This document shows, piece after piece, positions 1 through 8,868 of a stretch of 64,000 nt of DNA. Below the pieces are notes generated by a model. The model searched no databases, was not told the DNA's origin, and saw nothing but the letters and a program-made list of their open reading frames with translations. Positions within the stretch are counted from its first letter, which is position 1. Each line of letters opens with the position of its first letter. The stretch covers positions 372,001 through 436,000 of the forward strand of contig CAVTHA010000015.1 in NCBI GenBank assembly GCA_963734435.1. The letters run 5' to 3'. The position numbers and the translations under genes were made by a program. The stretch is from Bog-756 sp963734435 (GTDB lineage Bacteria; Actinomycetota; Acidimicrobiia; Acidimicrobiales; RAAP-2).

Positions 1-17
1 TGGGAGGAGACCGCTTC

Positions 18-1106
18 GTGACGGTGGCCCGGATCGACCAGGTCATCCCGTCGCTGGCCAGTCGGGACGCCATCGGCGGCCACGTGATCCAGCTCAGGGA
101 CCTGCTCCGGTCGAGCGGCTACCGGTCGGACATCTACTACGGCAACGCTTCGGTCGACCGGCTCGACGAGGGCCTGCCCGTGACTCGCCTCGGCGATCGC
201 TCCTCCAACGGGCGGGTGCTGCTCTATCAGCTGTCGATCGGCAGCGGGGTGGCGGACCTCTTTCGCCAGCGCCGCGAGCGAAAGTTCGTCAACTATCACA
301 ACATCACTCCGGCCGACCTGCTCGATGCCTGGATGCCATCGGTCGGCGACGAGGTCCGACGGGGCCGGGCGCAATTGCGGGATCTGGCACCGGTCACCGA
401 GTTCGCCATCGCCGACTCGTGCTTCAACGAACGCGAGCTGCAGGCGGCCGGCTACCGGGCGACCACCACCGTCCCTCTCCTGATCGACCTCGACGGGTTC
501 GCCGGCACTCCCGATCGGACCTTGGCGGCGCGGCTGGCGGACGAGAAGGCCGACGGCGGCGCCGACCTGCTGTTCGTGGGCAAGGTCTCCCCTCACAAGG
601 GCCAGCACGACCTGGTGAAGGCTCTGGCCGCCTATCGCAGGCTCTACGACGGCCGGGCCCGTTTGCGCCTGGTGGGCGGGGCCATCAGCGAGGACTACCA
701 GTCAGCCGTCGAGCACTTCGCCGACGAGCTCGGGCTGCGGGCCGCGGTCGAGATCGCCGGGTCGGTCAGCCATGAGGAGCTCATCGCCTACTACGGCGCC
801 GCCGACGCCTTCGTCTGCCTGTCCAATCACGAGGGGTTCTGCGTCCCACTGATCGAGGCCATGTACCACCGGCTGCCCATCGTCGCCTATACCAACACCG
901 CGGTTCCCGAGACTGTGCAGGGTGCCGGCCTGATCCTCCCCAACAAGGAGCCGATGCGGGTGGCCGCCGCCGTCGATCGGGTCGTTCGGGACGAGGAGCT
1001 CCGGGCCACGCTGGCCGAGGCGGCGGCGGATCGGGTGGAGGCCTTCTCCCTACCCCGGGTGCGGGAGGGGTTCGCATCCGCCATCGAAGCTGCCTGCGCG
1101 GCGTGA
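18..1106 (+). CDS. GT4-family glycosyltransferase
   Basis: A 362-residue protein with the two-Rossmann-domain layout of GT-B glycosyltransferases. The C-terminal half carries the donor-binding part of family GT4: a KVSPHKGQHDL segment near residue 190 and the E-x7-E motif EGFCVPLIEAM near residue 275, followed by PIVAYTNTAVPETVQGAG. Such enzymes move a sugar from an activated nucleotide donor to a growing glycan in the cytoplasm. The GTG start at 18 has a GGGAGGA element ten bases upstream. It is followed after 41 bases by a second GT4 enzyme, so both probably belong to a surface polysaccharide operon that extends left of the window. Sugar and acceptor cannot be told from sequence. Confidence 0.87.
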   Translation: MTVARIDQVIPSLASRDAIGGHVIQLRDLLRSSGYRSDIYYGNASVDRLDEGLPVTRLGDRSSNGRVLLYQLSIGSGVADLFRQRRERKFVNYHNITPADLLDAWMPSVGDEVRRGRAQLRDLAPVTEFAIADSCFNERELQAAGYRATTTVPLLIDLDGFAGTPDRTLAARLADEKADGGADLLFVGKVSPHKGQHDLVKALAAYRRLYDGRARLRLVGGAISEDYQSAVEHFADELGLRAAVEIAGSVSHEELIAYYGAADAFVCLSNHEGFCVPLIEAMYHRLPIVAYTNTAVPETVQGAGLILPNKEPMRVAAAVDRVVRDEELRATLAEAAADRVEAFSLPRVREGFASAIEAACAA

Positions 1107-1147
1107 TCGCCCCTGCCGGGTCGTCGCGGTAGCGCAGCCGGTCCCCG

Positions 1148-2311
1148 ATGAAGGTCGCCTTCGTGGTCCCGCGCTACGGGCCGACCGTGGTCGGAGGGGC
1201 GGAGACGGCGGCGCGCCTGCTGGCCGAGCGACTCGTGTCCCAGATGGAGTGGGAGGTCGAGGTCCTGACCAGCTGCGCCGAGGACTTCGTCACGTGGGCG
1301 GACGTGTTCGACGCCGGCCAGGAGACGGTCAACGGCGTGGCCGTCAGCCGCTTTTCGTCCTCGGCGGGCCGAGACCCCTCGTTCCATCCGTTCTCGGCGT
1401 CGCTGCTGGCCGATCCGTCGCGGGCGTCGTTGGCCGATGCCGAGCGTTGGGTCGACCTGCAGGGGCCGGTGGTTCCGGAGGTGGCCGAGGCGTGTGCCCG
1501 ATCCGACGCCGATGCGGTGATCTTCTACCCCTATCTCTACTACCCGACGGTCCGGGGCATCGGGCGGGCGTCGGCGCCGACCATTCTCCATCCGGCCGCC
1601 CACGACGAACCGGCCCTGCACCTGCCGGTCTTCCCCCCGGTCTTCGATTCCGCCGACGGGCTGGTCTTCCAGACCGTGGCCGAGCGAGAGCTGGTCCAGC
1701 GGACCTTCCCGGTGGCATCCCATCGCCAACTGCTGCTCGGCCTCGGTGTGGAGGACCCCGACCAGATGCCGAGCCGGACCGCAGGTGTTCCACCGCCCTT
1801 CCTCCTGTGCCTCGGTCGGGTCGACCGGCACAAGGGCACCCCTTGGTTGGTCTCCCTCTTCGCCGCCTACAAGCAGCGCCATCCCGGGCCCCTCCGCCTG
1901 GCCCTGGCCGGGCCGGTGGTCGAGCCCCTCCCGGACCATTCCGATGTCGACGTGCTCGGGGCCGTGTCCGAGCCCGAGAAGTGGGCCCTGCTACAAGGTG
2001 CCGTGGCCCTGGTCTCGCCGTCGCCCTACGAGGCTTTCTCCCTGGCGGTGGCGGAGGCGTGGAGCGCGCGGACCCCGGTGCTGGTCAACCGGGCCTGCCG
2101 GGCCACCGTGGAGCACTGCCTCCGTTCCGGAGGCGGGCTCCCCTTCGCCGGGTTCGGGGACTTGGAGGCCGTCGTGGACCGGTTGACCGAAGACCCGGAG
2201 GCGGCCCGACGCCTCGGTGCCCACGGTCGTGCCTATGTGGACCGTTGGTTCCGCTGGCCGCGGGTCGTCGAACGCTACGCCGCCTTCGTCGAGCGGGTGG
2301 CCGTGGCTTAG
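1148..2311 (+). CDS. GT4-family glycosyltransferase
   Basis: A 387-residue GT-B glycosyltransferase. The N-terminus (PRYGPTVVGGAETAARLLAERL) is typical of GT4 acceptor domains, and the C-terminal domain has RVDRHKGTPWLVSLF and the E-x7-E motif in SPYEAFSLAVAEAWSA. It follows the other glycosyltransferase on the same strand with a 41-base gap and likely acts on the same glycan. The gene converges with the membrane protein at 2327-4117, leaving only 15 bases between stop codons. Donor sugar unknown. Confidence 0.87.
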   Translation: MKVAFVVPRYGPTVVGGAETAARLLAERLVSQMEWEVEVLTSCAEDFVTWADVFDAGQETVNGVAVSRFSSSAGRDPSFHPFSASLLADPSRASLADAERWVDLQGPVVPEVAEACARSDADAVIFYPYLYYPTVRGIGRASAPTILHPAAHDEPALHLPVFPPVFDSADGLVFQTVAERELVQRTFPVASHRQLLLGLGVEDPDQMPSRTAGVPPPFLLCLGRVDRHKGTPWLVSLFAAYKQRHPGPLRLALAGPVVEPLPDHSDVDVLGAVSEPEKWALLQGAVALVSPSPYEAFSLAVAEAWSARTPVLVNRACRATVEHCLRSGGGLPFAGFGDLEAVVDRLTEDPEAARRLGAHGRAYVDRWFRWPRVVERYAAFVERVAVA

Positions 2312-2315
2312 CCCG

Positions 2316-2338
2316 GGTGGGGTCGGTCAGATCCCACC
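2316..2338. terminator. hairpin between convergent genes
   Basis: GGTGGGGT (2316-2323) pairs with ATCCCACC (2331-2338) across a 7-base loop, with one G-U pair. It sits where the glycosyltransferase and the minus-strand membrane gene converge and overlaps the last codons of the latter. There is no T tract, as is common in GC-rich actinobacteria, so a terminator role is inferred. Confidence 0.4.
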
Positions 2339-4117
2339 GCCCATCGGGCGAGGCCCCGCCGACTGGACGATGTCGACCCCGAGGATGCTCTGCCCCGGCT
2401 GGAGGCGCCAGACCCGGTAGCCGCCGATCGGCCGTGGCGTGACCACGGGCAGGGCCTGCCCCTCGGCGGTGAGCCGGGCCAGTCCGGGTAGGGCCGGCGA
2501 CGCCACCAGGAGGACCGAACCGGCCGCCCCGACCGCCACGGTGTGACCCGTCGGGTAGTAGAGGACGCCGTGGAGCTCGTTGTAGACGACGGCTCCCGGG
2601 GCGATGAGTGCGATGCGGGCGTCGGGCAGCGCCCACCCGGCATTCCGGTAGATGGTGGCGCCACCGTCGGGCATGTCGAACACCACCACATCGCGGCTGG
2701 TCCGGACCGAGGGCGCGAGACCGCCCAAGGCCGCGTCCATGTCGTCGGCGTTCCGAAGGGTGGCTCGGGTATCGAGGTACGGTGCCTGGTAGCGCGGCTG
2801 CACGAGCCAGACCGCCCCGGTGCTCCTGACCCACTGTTCCGGGAGCACCCCGCCTCCGACGAGGAACCGCTGTGCCCCGAGGCCGACGACGGCCGCCACC
2901 CCCAGGGAGGTGACCGCCATCCACACCGCCGACGTCCGGTGGGGCGATCCCCGATGCCGGACGAGGGCGCCGAGGGGGAGGAGCAAGGCGATGGTGGCGG
3001 CCGGCAGGTAGGCCAGCAGGTACCCCCCCTTGGCGAACTGCACCAGGGACACGAGGAGGACGGGCGGGACGATGGCCGCGGCCAGGATGGCGGTGGTCCC
3101 CTGGTACCAGGGTCGTGTCCAACGGGGTAGGACAGGGATGCCCTGTGGCGTGTCCGACGCCGGCGACCGACCGGTGACGGGACGCTGTACGAGCAGCACC
3201 GCCAGCCCGGCGGCGGCCAGGACGGCCAGCGGCGCCAGCGCCACCACCGTGTAGGCCAGGAAGGTGCCGATGTTGGTGGCGCCGCCGGGGGCGTGATCGA
3301 TCACCGAGGTGATCCGGGCTGCTCCCGCCGCTTCGTGCCGGGTGGCGCGGATCCAAGCGGCGAGGCCGCCCGGCTGCTGGACCGCCATCGGCACCAGCCA
3401 GATCCCGACCGCCGCCCCGCCGGCGAGGACGGTGACGAGCAGCCGGCCCCAGCGTCGGCCGGAACCGGCGATCGACCCGATCACCGCCACCAGGGCCAGC
3501 AGAGCGAAGGACTGGAGCACCGATTGGCGGAAGCCGGCGAGCAGCCCGAGGGCGACCGCCGCGGCCACGCCGTGCCAGCTTCCGGGCCGGGCCCTCCAGG
3601 CCAGCACGATCAGCCCCGAACAGGCCAGCATGTCGAAGGAGTAGGTGCCAACGGCGGAACCCGCGAACCAGGCGAACGGGGACGTGGCGACGATGGCCCC
3701 CGCCGCCAGGCCCACCCACCAGCCGCCCATGTCCTTTCCGGCCAACGCCGTCAACCCGGCGGCCGCCGCCGAGGCCAGCGCGGTCACCAACACCAGGCTG
3801 CGGACGGTCCCGATCCCGGTGATGGTGTGGACCAGCCGGCCCGACAGCACGTAGAGCCAGTAGCCGGGCGGCTGCGGTTGACCGTGGGTCACGTCGTAGT
3901 GGCCGACCGCCGAGGCGTACTGGGCCGAATCCCAATCGGTCGGGCCCGTCGCCGCCGTGACCAGGCGCAGCACGAGCGTGGCCGCCGCCACCGTCCACGG
4001 AATGGCGGCGACGGAGGGGTGGCCCCGCGTCCGACGGCGACGCTCGGCCCTGGTCAGGACAGGCGTTGCCGGCTCACCTGGGACCGAGTCGGTGAAACCG
4101 GCGGGCTCGAAGGCCAT
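2327..4117 (-). CDS. polytopic membrane protein, GT39/ArnT-like glycosyltransferase
   Basis: A 596-residue integral membrane protein with roughly ten hydrophobic segments between residues 40 and 400 and a soluble C-terminal domain of about 180 residues. The first loop after TM1 contains TDWDSAQYASAVG followed by QPQPPGYWLYV; an acidic pair in this loop followed by a hydrophobic segment is typical of lipid-phosphate-sugar-dependent glycosyltransferases (GT39, GT83, DUF2723 types). The likely role is sugar transfer from a polyprenyl-phosphate donor outside the membrane, in keeping with the neighbouring GT4 enzymes. The ATG at 4117 is the first start in the frame. Family assignment rests on topology and this loop, so the substrate is open. 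Confidence 0.65.
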   Translation of the reverse strand: MAFEPAGFTDSVPGEPATPVLTRAERRRRTRGHPSVAAIPWTVAAATLVLRLVTAATGPTDWDSAQYASAVGHYDVTHGQPQPPGYWLYVLSGRLVHTITGIGTVRSLVLVTALASAAAAGLTALAGKDMGGWWVGLAAGAIVATSPFAWFAGSAVGTYSFDMLACSGLIVLAWRARPGSWHGVAAAVALGLLAGFRQSVLQSFALLALVAVIGSIAGSGRRWGRLLVTVLAGGAAVGIWLVPMAVQQPGGLAAWIRATRHEAAGAARITSVIDHAPGGATNIGTFLAYTVVALAPLAVLAAAGLAVLLVQRPVTGRSPASDTPQGIPVLPRWTRPWYQGTTAILAAAIVPPVLLVSLVQFAKGGYLLAYLPAATIALLLPLGALVRHRGSPHRTSAVWMAVTSLGVAAVVGLGAQRFLVGGGVLPEQWVRSTGAVWLVQPRYQAPYLDTRATLRNADDMDAALGGLAPSVRTSRDVVVFDMPDGGATIYRNAGWALPDARIALIAPGAVVYNELHGVLYYPTGHTVAVGAAGSVLLVASPALPGLARLTAEGQALPVVTPRPIGGYRVWRLQPGQSILGVDIVQSAGPRPMGGGI

Positions 4118-4350
4118 AGCTCAGGGTACCGAGCGACCGTGGTCGGTCGGGGCATGGTCCGGACCGACCGAAACGAAGGCCGGGGCCACCGGCGGTGAAA
4201 CCGAGAGGCCGCCGCTCGGAGAACGGAGGAACTGGGGTTCAGTCAGCCGCGCCGGTAGCCGATACCAGCATGTCCGCACGACTCGCGTCCGATGGTCGAC
4301 GCCCCGGCGGTGAGCGGTGCTCACCGACCGGCGCCGGGTGCGGCCGACTG
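4118..4350. other. divergent intergenic region
   Basis: This gap separates the minus-strand membrane gene from the plus-strand repeat protein and should hold promoters for both. I see no clear -35/-10 pair, repeat or RNA gene in it. Confidence 0.4.
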
Positions 4351-4362
4351 ATGGGAGACGGC

Positions 4363-6643
4363 ATGGCAGAGGGTCGGATCGAGCGAGGTGGCACCCCCGG
4401 CGGGATCGACGGGACTCGCCGGCTCGGGCGCCGGGCCGTGGCCGCGGCGGGGGCCACGCTGGGTGTCATGGCCGGCCTGGTGACCGCGGCGGCACCGGCC
4501 TCGCCGGCCTCGGCGGCGTCCGTCCCCGCTCTGTCCGCGTCACTCGTATGGCAGCAGTCGCTGCCCGACGCCGGTTCGCCGATCGGCCAGGGCTCGCCGT
4601 CGGTGGCCACGCTGGACGGAGGGGGACCGTCAGTGGTGGTGGGTGACCGGGCCGGCAATTTGTGGGCCTTCCACTTGTCCGACGGCTCGGGTACCCCCGG
4701 CTGGCCGGCCCACCTCGGGGTGCCGATCGACTCGACCCCGTCGGCCGCACCGGACGGCGCCGGCACCGAGTCGGTATTCATCGGCGGGGGGAACGCCGCC
4801 CAGCCCCGGGTGGGTGGGTACTTCGCCTTCAGCCACACGGGTGCACAGCTGTGGGGCCGCAACGCCACCGACCCCAACGGGAACTACGGCGTCCAGGCGT
4901 CGATGTCGGTGGGAAGTCTCAACGGAGTGAACGCGGTGGTGGCTCCCTCCCTCGGGCAGAACGAGTACGCCTTTGCCGCCGGGAGCGGGGCGCTTCTCCC
5001 CGGCTGGCCGTTCTTCACGGCTGACAGCGGCTTCAGCACGCCGGCGCTGGCCGACCTCTACGGCAACGGACAGACCGAGGTCGTCGAAGGCGGCGATTCG
5101 ACTCAGGGACTGGCCAACGGAGTGAACTACAGCAACGGAGGCCACCTACGGGTCCTCGGTCCGGGCGGGAACCTGATCTGTGACCACGACACCAATCAGA
5201 CCGTCGACTCCTCGCCGGCGGTGGGCAACTTCCTCGCCGGCGGACAGACCGGCATCGCCTTCGGGACGGGCTCCTTCTATCCGGGCGCACCGGACTCCAA
5301 CACCCTGTTCGGCTCCGATTCGCACTGCAACATCGTCTGGCAGACCAACCTCGGTGGCAACACGGTGAGCAGTCCGGCCATCGGTGATCTCGAGGGCGAC
5401 GGCAACGTGCAGGTGGTCGAAGGGGCCGACACCGGTTCGGGCGGTCTGGTGTGGGCGATCAACGGCGCCAACGGCTCGGCCATGCCGGGATGGCCGCAGG
5501 CCACACCCGGCCGCATCATCGGCGGGGTGGTCACCGCCGACCTCACCGGGGGTGGGTACAACGACGTACTGGTACCGACCACCGCCGGTTTGGTCATCTA
5601 CGACGGCCGCAGCGCTCAGGTCGTGGCCACTTTGGGCTCGGGCTCCATCGGGCTCCAGAACTCGCCCCTCGTCACCATCGATCCCAACGGCCAGATCGGC
5701 ATCACCATCGCTGGCTACAACGCCGGGAACGCCGGTCTCATCCAGCACTACGAGATCGCCGGGTCGGCCGGGCGTTCCCTCGGCAAGCGCTCATGGCCGA
5801 TGTTCCACCAGAACCCCCAACTGACCGGATGGATCGCCCAGGCCGCGCTCGGGCATCTCAACCAGCCGGTGGTGGGCATGGCTTCGACCGTGGACGGCGG
5901 CGGGTACTGGAACGTCGCCTCCGACGGCGGCATCTTCTCCTTCGGCGACGCCCAGTTCTACGGCTCGACCGGCAACCTGCGGCTCAATCGACCGGTGGTG
6001 GGCATGGCCCCCACCCCGAGCGGGCGGGGGTACTGGCTGGTGGCGTCCGACGGCGGCATCTTCACCTTCGGCGACGCCCAGTTCTACGGATCGACCGGCG
6101 CCATCCGGCTCAACCAACCCGTCGTAGGGATGACACCTACCTCCGACGGGAGGGGGTACTGGCTGGTGGCCTCGGACGGGGGCATCTTCGCCTTCGGGGA
6201 CGCCGCCTTCCACGGCTCGACCGGGAACCTGCGCCTCAACCAACCGGTGGTGGGCATGGCTGCCACCCCGGGGGGCCAGGGCTACTGGCTGGTGGCGTCC
6301 GACGGCGGCATCTTCTCCTTCGGCGAACGCGCCCTTCTACGGCTCGACCGGCGCCATCCGCCTCAACCGTCCGGTGGTGGGCATGGCCGCCACTCCGGGG
6401 GGGCGGGGCTACTGGCTGGTGGCCTCCGACGGTGGCATCTTCACCTTCGGCAACGCGCCTTTCTACGGCTCGACCGGCGCCATCCGGCTCAACCTGCCGG
6501 TGGTGGGCATGGCGGCCACGCCGTCGGGCGGTGGGTACTGGTTCGCCGCCGCCGACGGCGGGATGTTCTCCTTCGGCAACGCGCCTTTCTACGGCTCGAT
6601 GCCCCTCGTCTTCCTGACCCTGGCCGGTGCCGGCAGCGACTGA
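4363..6643 (+). CDS. secreted FG-GAP-like and GYWLVASDGG repeat protein, frameshifted
   Basis: Start at ATG 4363 (GGGAG five bases upstream) gives a basic N-terminus with RRLGRR, a hydrophobic core and an ASPASA cleavage site near residue 51, so the product is exported, perhaps by Tat. Residues about 60-490 contain calcium-loop-like repeats (ADLYGNGQTEVV, GDLEGDGNVQVV, ADLTGGGYNDVL) of the FG-GAP/VCBS propeller type. The rest is six 42-residue repeats with core GYWLVASDGGIFTFGD. In repeat 4 the frame breaks: 6321-6330 reads cggcgaacgc where sister repeats have cggcaacgc, one extra G. Restoring it continues the repeats to TGA 6641-6643. Likely a cell-surface or adhesion protein; function unknown. 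It pairs with the SpoIID protein downstream, which shares the repeats. Confidence 0.75.
5869..6624 (+). repeat. six 126-bp (42-aa) coding repeats
   Basis: Six tandem units of about 126 bp, each encoding PVVGMAATP.G.GYWLVASDGG-type sequence followed by IFSFGDAQFYGSTG. One unit carries the single-base insertion near 6324. The units are more diverged from each other than those at 8029-8761. Confidence 0.85.
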
Positions 6644-6682
6644 GACCGGCCCGGAGCCGGAGGGGGCTGCCGTAGCGTCCGC

Positions 6683-8773
6683 GTGAGGGCCATCGGACGC
6701 CGGTACGCTGCCTCGGCGGTGGGCCGGAACGCGAGCAGACCCAGTACCTCCGGGTCGCGGCGTCGGCGCCACACGAGAAGGATCAGAGCGGTGGTCGTGG
6801 CGGTCGCCACCCTCGCCGCCTCGGCGGGCGCGCCGATCCCGTCGTCGCCGGCCTTCGCCTATCCGTCGTCCACGGTCTCACTCGTCGGCCACGGATTTGG
6901 CCACGGCCACGGCATGGGGCAATGGGGCGCACTCGGGTACGCCGTGGCCGGTACCGACTACCAGCAGATCGTCGGGCATTACTACGGCGGGACGTCCCTC
7001 AGCGGCCTCCCGTCCGTGCCGGAGTCCACCCCGGTGCGGGTGGCCATGACCGAGAACAACGGCAACACCGTCATCGTGACCGCCGGATCCCCCTTCTCCG
7101 TCGTCGGCGTGTCGGGGGCCACCAACGTGCCAGCCGTGTTGATGAGCCCCAACGGGGCGGGTGCCTGGAACATCCAGGTTGGTCCGGGGTGCGCCGGCCC
7201 TTGGAGCGGCTTCGTGGCCGTCGGGGTGTCCGATCCCACCGCCGCCCCGGCCAGCGATCCGGGCATCGGCGACCCGAATTCGTCGAGCCAGGCCCTCCAG
7301 CTGTGCCAGATCGGCTCGAACATCACCATGCGCGGTTCCGTCGAGGCCGTGTACAACTCGGACGGGTCCTCCCGTACGGTCAACATCGTGCCGCTCGAGG
7401 AGTACGTGTCGGGTGTGGTGCCCAACGAGTCACCGGCCGGCTGGGGAACGCTCGGCGGGTCCGGGCCGCAAGGGCAGCCATGGGGCTTCCAGGAGCTGGA
7501 GGCCCAGGCGGTGGCGGTCCGCTCCTACGTCGTGGCCGGACACGGCTCCTATGGCGGCTACGCCGACACCTGCGATCTCACGTGCCAGAGCTATCACGGC
7601 CTCCTGAACGAGTCACCCGTCAGCGACGCCGCGGTCATCGACACCACCGGCCAGGTCATGGAGCTCCCGGGTGGTGGGGTGGCCGCCACCCAGTACTCGT
7701 CATCCACGGGGGGCTATACCAATCCCGGAGCCTTCCCCGCCGTGCCCGATGCCGGGGACGCGGTATGCATGCCGGGTGCCTGCAACCCCAACCACACCTG
7801 GACCACCTCGGTCCCGGTCTCGACCATCGAGGCCGACTGGCCCCAACTCGGAACATTGCAGTCCATCAAGATCACCGGAAGGAATGGCGACGGTGATCTC
7901 GGCGGCAGGGTGACGGCGATGACCCTGGTCGGCTCGGGGCAGAGCGTTGCCTTGACCGGGGACGGCTTCGCTGCCGCCGTCGGACTCAGGTCGGACTGGT
8001 TCGCAGTGACCGACGCCTTGACCAGCCCGGCGGTGGGCATGGCCGCTCGGCCCGGGGGAGGCGGCTACTGGGTGGCCGGCAGCGACGGTGAGGTCCGTGC
8101 CTTCGGTGGAGCGTCGTTCCTCGGGTCGGCCTATGGACTCGCCCTGGCCCGGCCGGTGGTGGGCATGACCCCGACGCCCGACGGCGGTGGCTACTGGCTG
8201 GTGGCCTCCGACGGCGGCATCTTCACCTTCGGCGACGCCCAGTTCCACGGCTCGACCGGGCGAACCTGCGGCTCAACCAACCGATCGTGGGCATGGCCCC
8301 GACGCCCGACGGCGGTGGCTACTGGCTGGTGGCCTCCGACGGCGGGCATCTTCACCTTCGGCGACGCCCAGTTCCACGGCTCGACCGGGGACCTGCGGCT
8401 CAACCAACCGGTGGTGGGCATGGCCCCGACGCCCGACGGCGGTGGCTACTGGCTGGTGGCCTCCGACGGCGGCATCTTCACCTTCGGCGACGCCCAGTTC
8501 CACGGCTCGACCGGGAACCTGCGGCTCAACCAACCGGTGGTGGGCATGGCCCCGACGCCCGACGGCGGTGGCTACTGGCTGGTGGCCTCCGACGGCGGCA
8601 TCTTCACCTTCGGCGACGCCCAGTTCCACGGCTCGACCGGCGGCATGCGGCTCAACCAACCGGTGGTGGGCATGGCCCCGACGCCCGACGGCGGTGGCTA
8701 CTGGCTGGTGGCCTCCGACGGCGGCATCTTCACCTTCGGCGACGCCCAGTTCTACGGCTCTGCCGCCGGCTGA
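6683..8773 (+). CDS. SpoIID/LytB-domain secreted protein with GYWLVASDGG repeats
   Basis: A 696-residue exported protein: an Arg-rich N-terminus, a hydrophobic segment (residues about 37-60) and SSPAFAY as a likely cleavage site. The mature N-terminus has the glycine/histidine motif GHGFGHGHGMGQWGA, then a SpoIID/LytB domain with the hallmark VPLEEYVSGVVPNESP and ELEAQAVAVRSYVV. SpoIID enzymes are peptidoglycan lytic transglycosylases and LytB enhances amidases; the Glu of the NESP segment matches the position of the catalytic Glu in SpoIID. Residues about 450-696 are six 42-residue repeats shared with the upstream gene. A +2 and a later +1 insertion garble one repeat but restore the frame. 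GTG 6683 lies four bases after TAGCGT, so it may be leaderless. A cell-wall hydrolase anchored or targeted by the repeats is the best guess. Confidence 0.8.
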   Translation: MRAIGRRYAASAVGRNASRPSTSGSRRRRHTRRIRAVVVAVATLAASAGAPIPSSPAFAYPSSTVSLVGHGFGHGHGMGQWGALGYAVAGTDYQQIVGHYYGGTSLSGLPSVPESTPVRVAMTENNGNTVIVTAGSPFSVVGVSGATNVPAVLMSPNGAGAWNIQVGPGCAGPWSGFVAVGVSDPTAAPASDPGIGDPNSSSQALQLCQIGSNITMRGSVEAVYNSDGSSRTVNIVPLEEYVSGVVPNESPAGWGTLGGSGPQGQPWGFQELEAQAVAVRSYVVAGHGSYGGYADTCDLTCQSYHGLLNESPVSDAAVIDTTGQVMELPGGGVAATQYSSSTGGYTNPGAFPAVPDAGDAVCMPGACNPNHTWTTSVPVSTIEADWPQLGTLQSIKITGRNGDGDLGGRVTAMTLVGSGQSVALTGDGFAAAVGLRSDWFAVTDALTSPAVGMAARPGGGGYWVAGSDGEVRAFGGASFLGSAYGLALARPVVGMTPTPDGGGYWLVASDGGIFTFGDAQFHGSTGRTCGSTNRSWAWPRRPTAVATGWWPPTAGIFTFGDAQFHGSTGDLRLNQPVVGMAPTPDGGGYWLVASDGGIFTFGDAQFHGSTGNLRLNQPVVGMAPTPDGGGYWLVASDGGIFTFGDAQFHGSTGGMRLNQPVVGMAPTPDGGGYWLVASDGGIFTFGDAQFYGSAAG
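8029..8761 (+). repeat. six 42-aa coding repeats, five nearly identical
   Basis: One degenerate unit, then five units of 126 bp that are almost identical at the nucleotide level (core VVGMAPTPDGGGYWLVASDG). Extra bases occur at about 8261-8262 (two) and within the G run at about 8342-8345 (one), so about 28 codons between them are read out of frame. The near identity suggests recent duplication or homogenisation by recombination. Confidence 0.88.
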
Positions 8774-8853
8774 GTCACCCGACCCGACGCCGGTAGCGAT
8801 CGGTCGGCCTTCCGTGCCCTCCGGCCATGACCAAGCGACCGTAGGCCAGGTCG

Positions 8854-8859
8854 TAAAGT
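8854..8859 (+). promoter_or_regulatory. -10 box TAAAGT, leaderless start
   Basis: TAAAGT ends nine bases before ATG 8869 and no Shine-Dalgarno sequence lies between, which favours this ATG and a leaderless transcript. Confidence 0.45.
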
Positions 8860-8868
8860 GCAGTTGCC

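Noticed and set aside
887..1939. Long open frames on the strand opposite the glycosyltransferases
   Set aside because: They lie wholly inside real genes, are Arg/Gly/Pro/His-rich and show no family motif; GC-rich DNA produces such antisense frames throughout the window.
2085..3998. 637-codon minus-strand frame overlapping the GT39-like gene
   Set aside because: It is an alternative frame of the 2327-4117 gene, lacks hydrophobic segments and is Arg/Gly/Pro-rich.
8029..8761. Regularly spaced repeats that might be a CRISPR array
   Set aside because: The 126-bp units are in frame, encode one conserved protein motif and have no distinct spacers.
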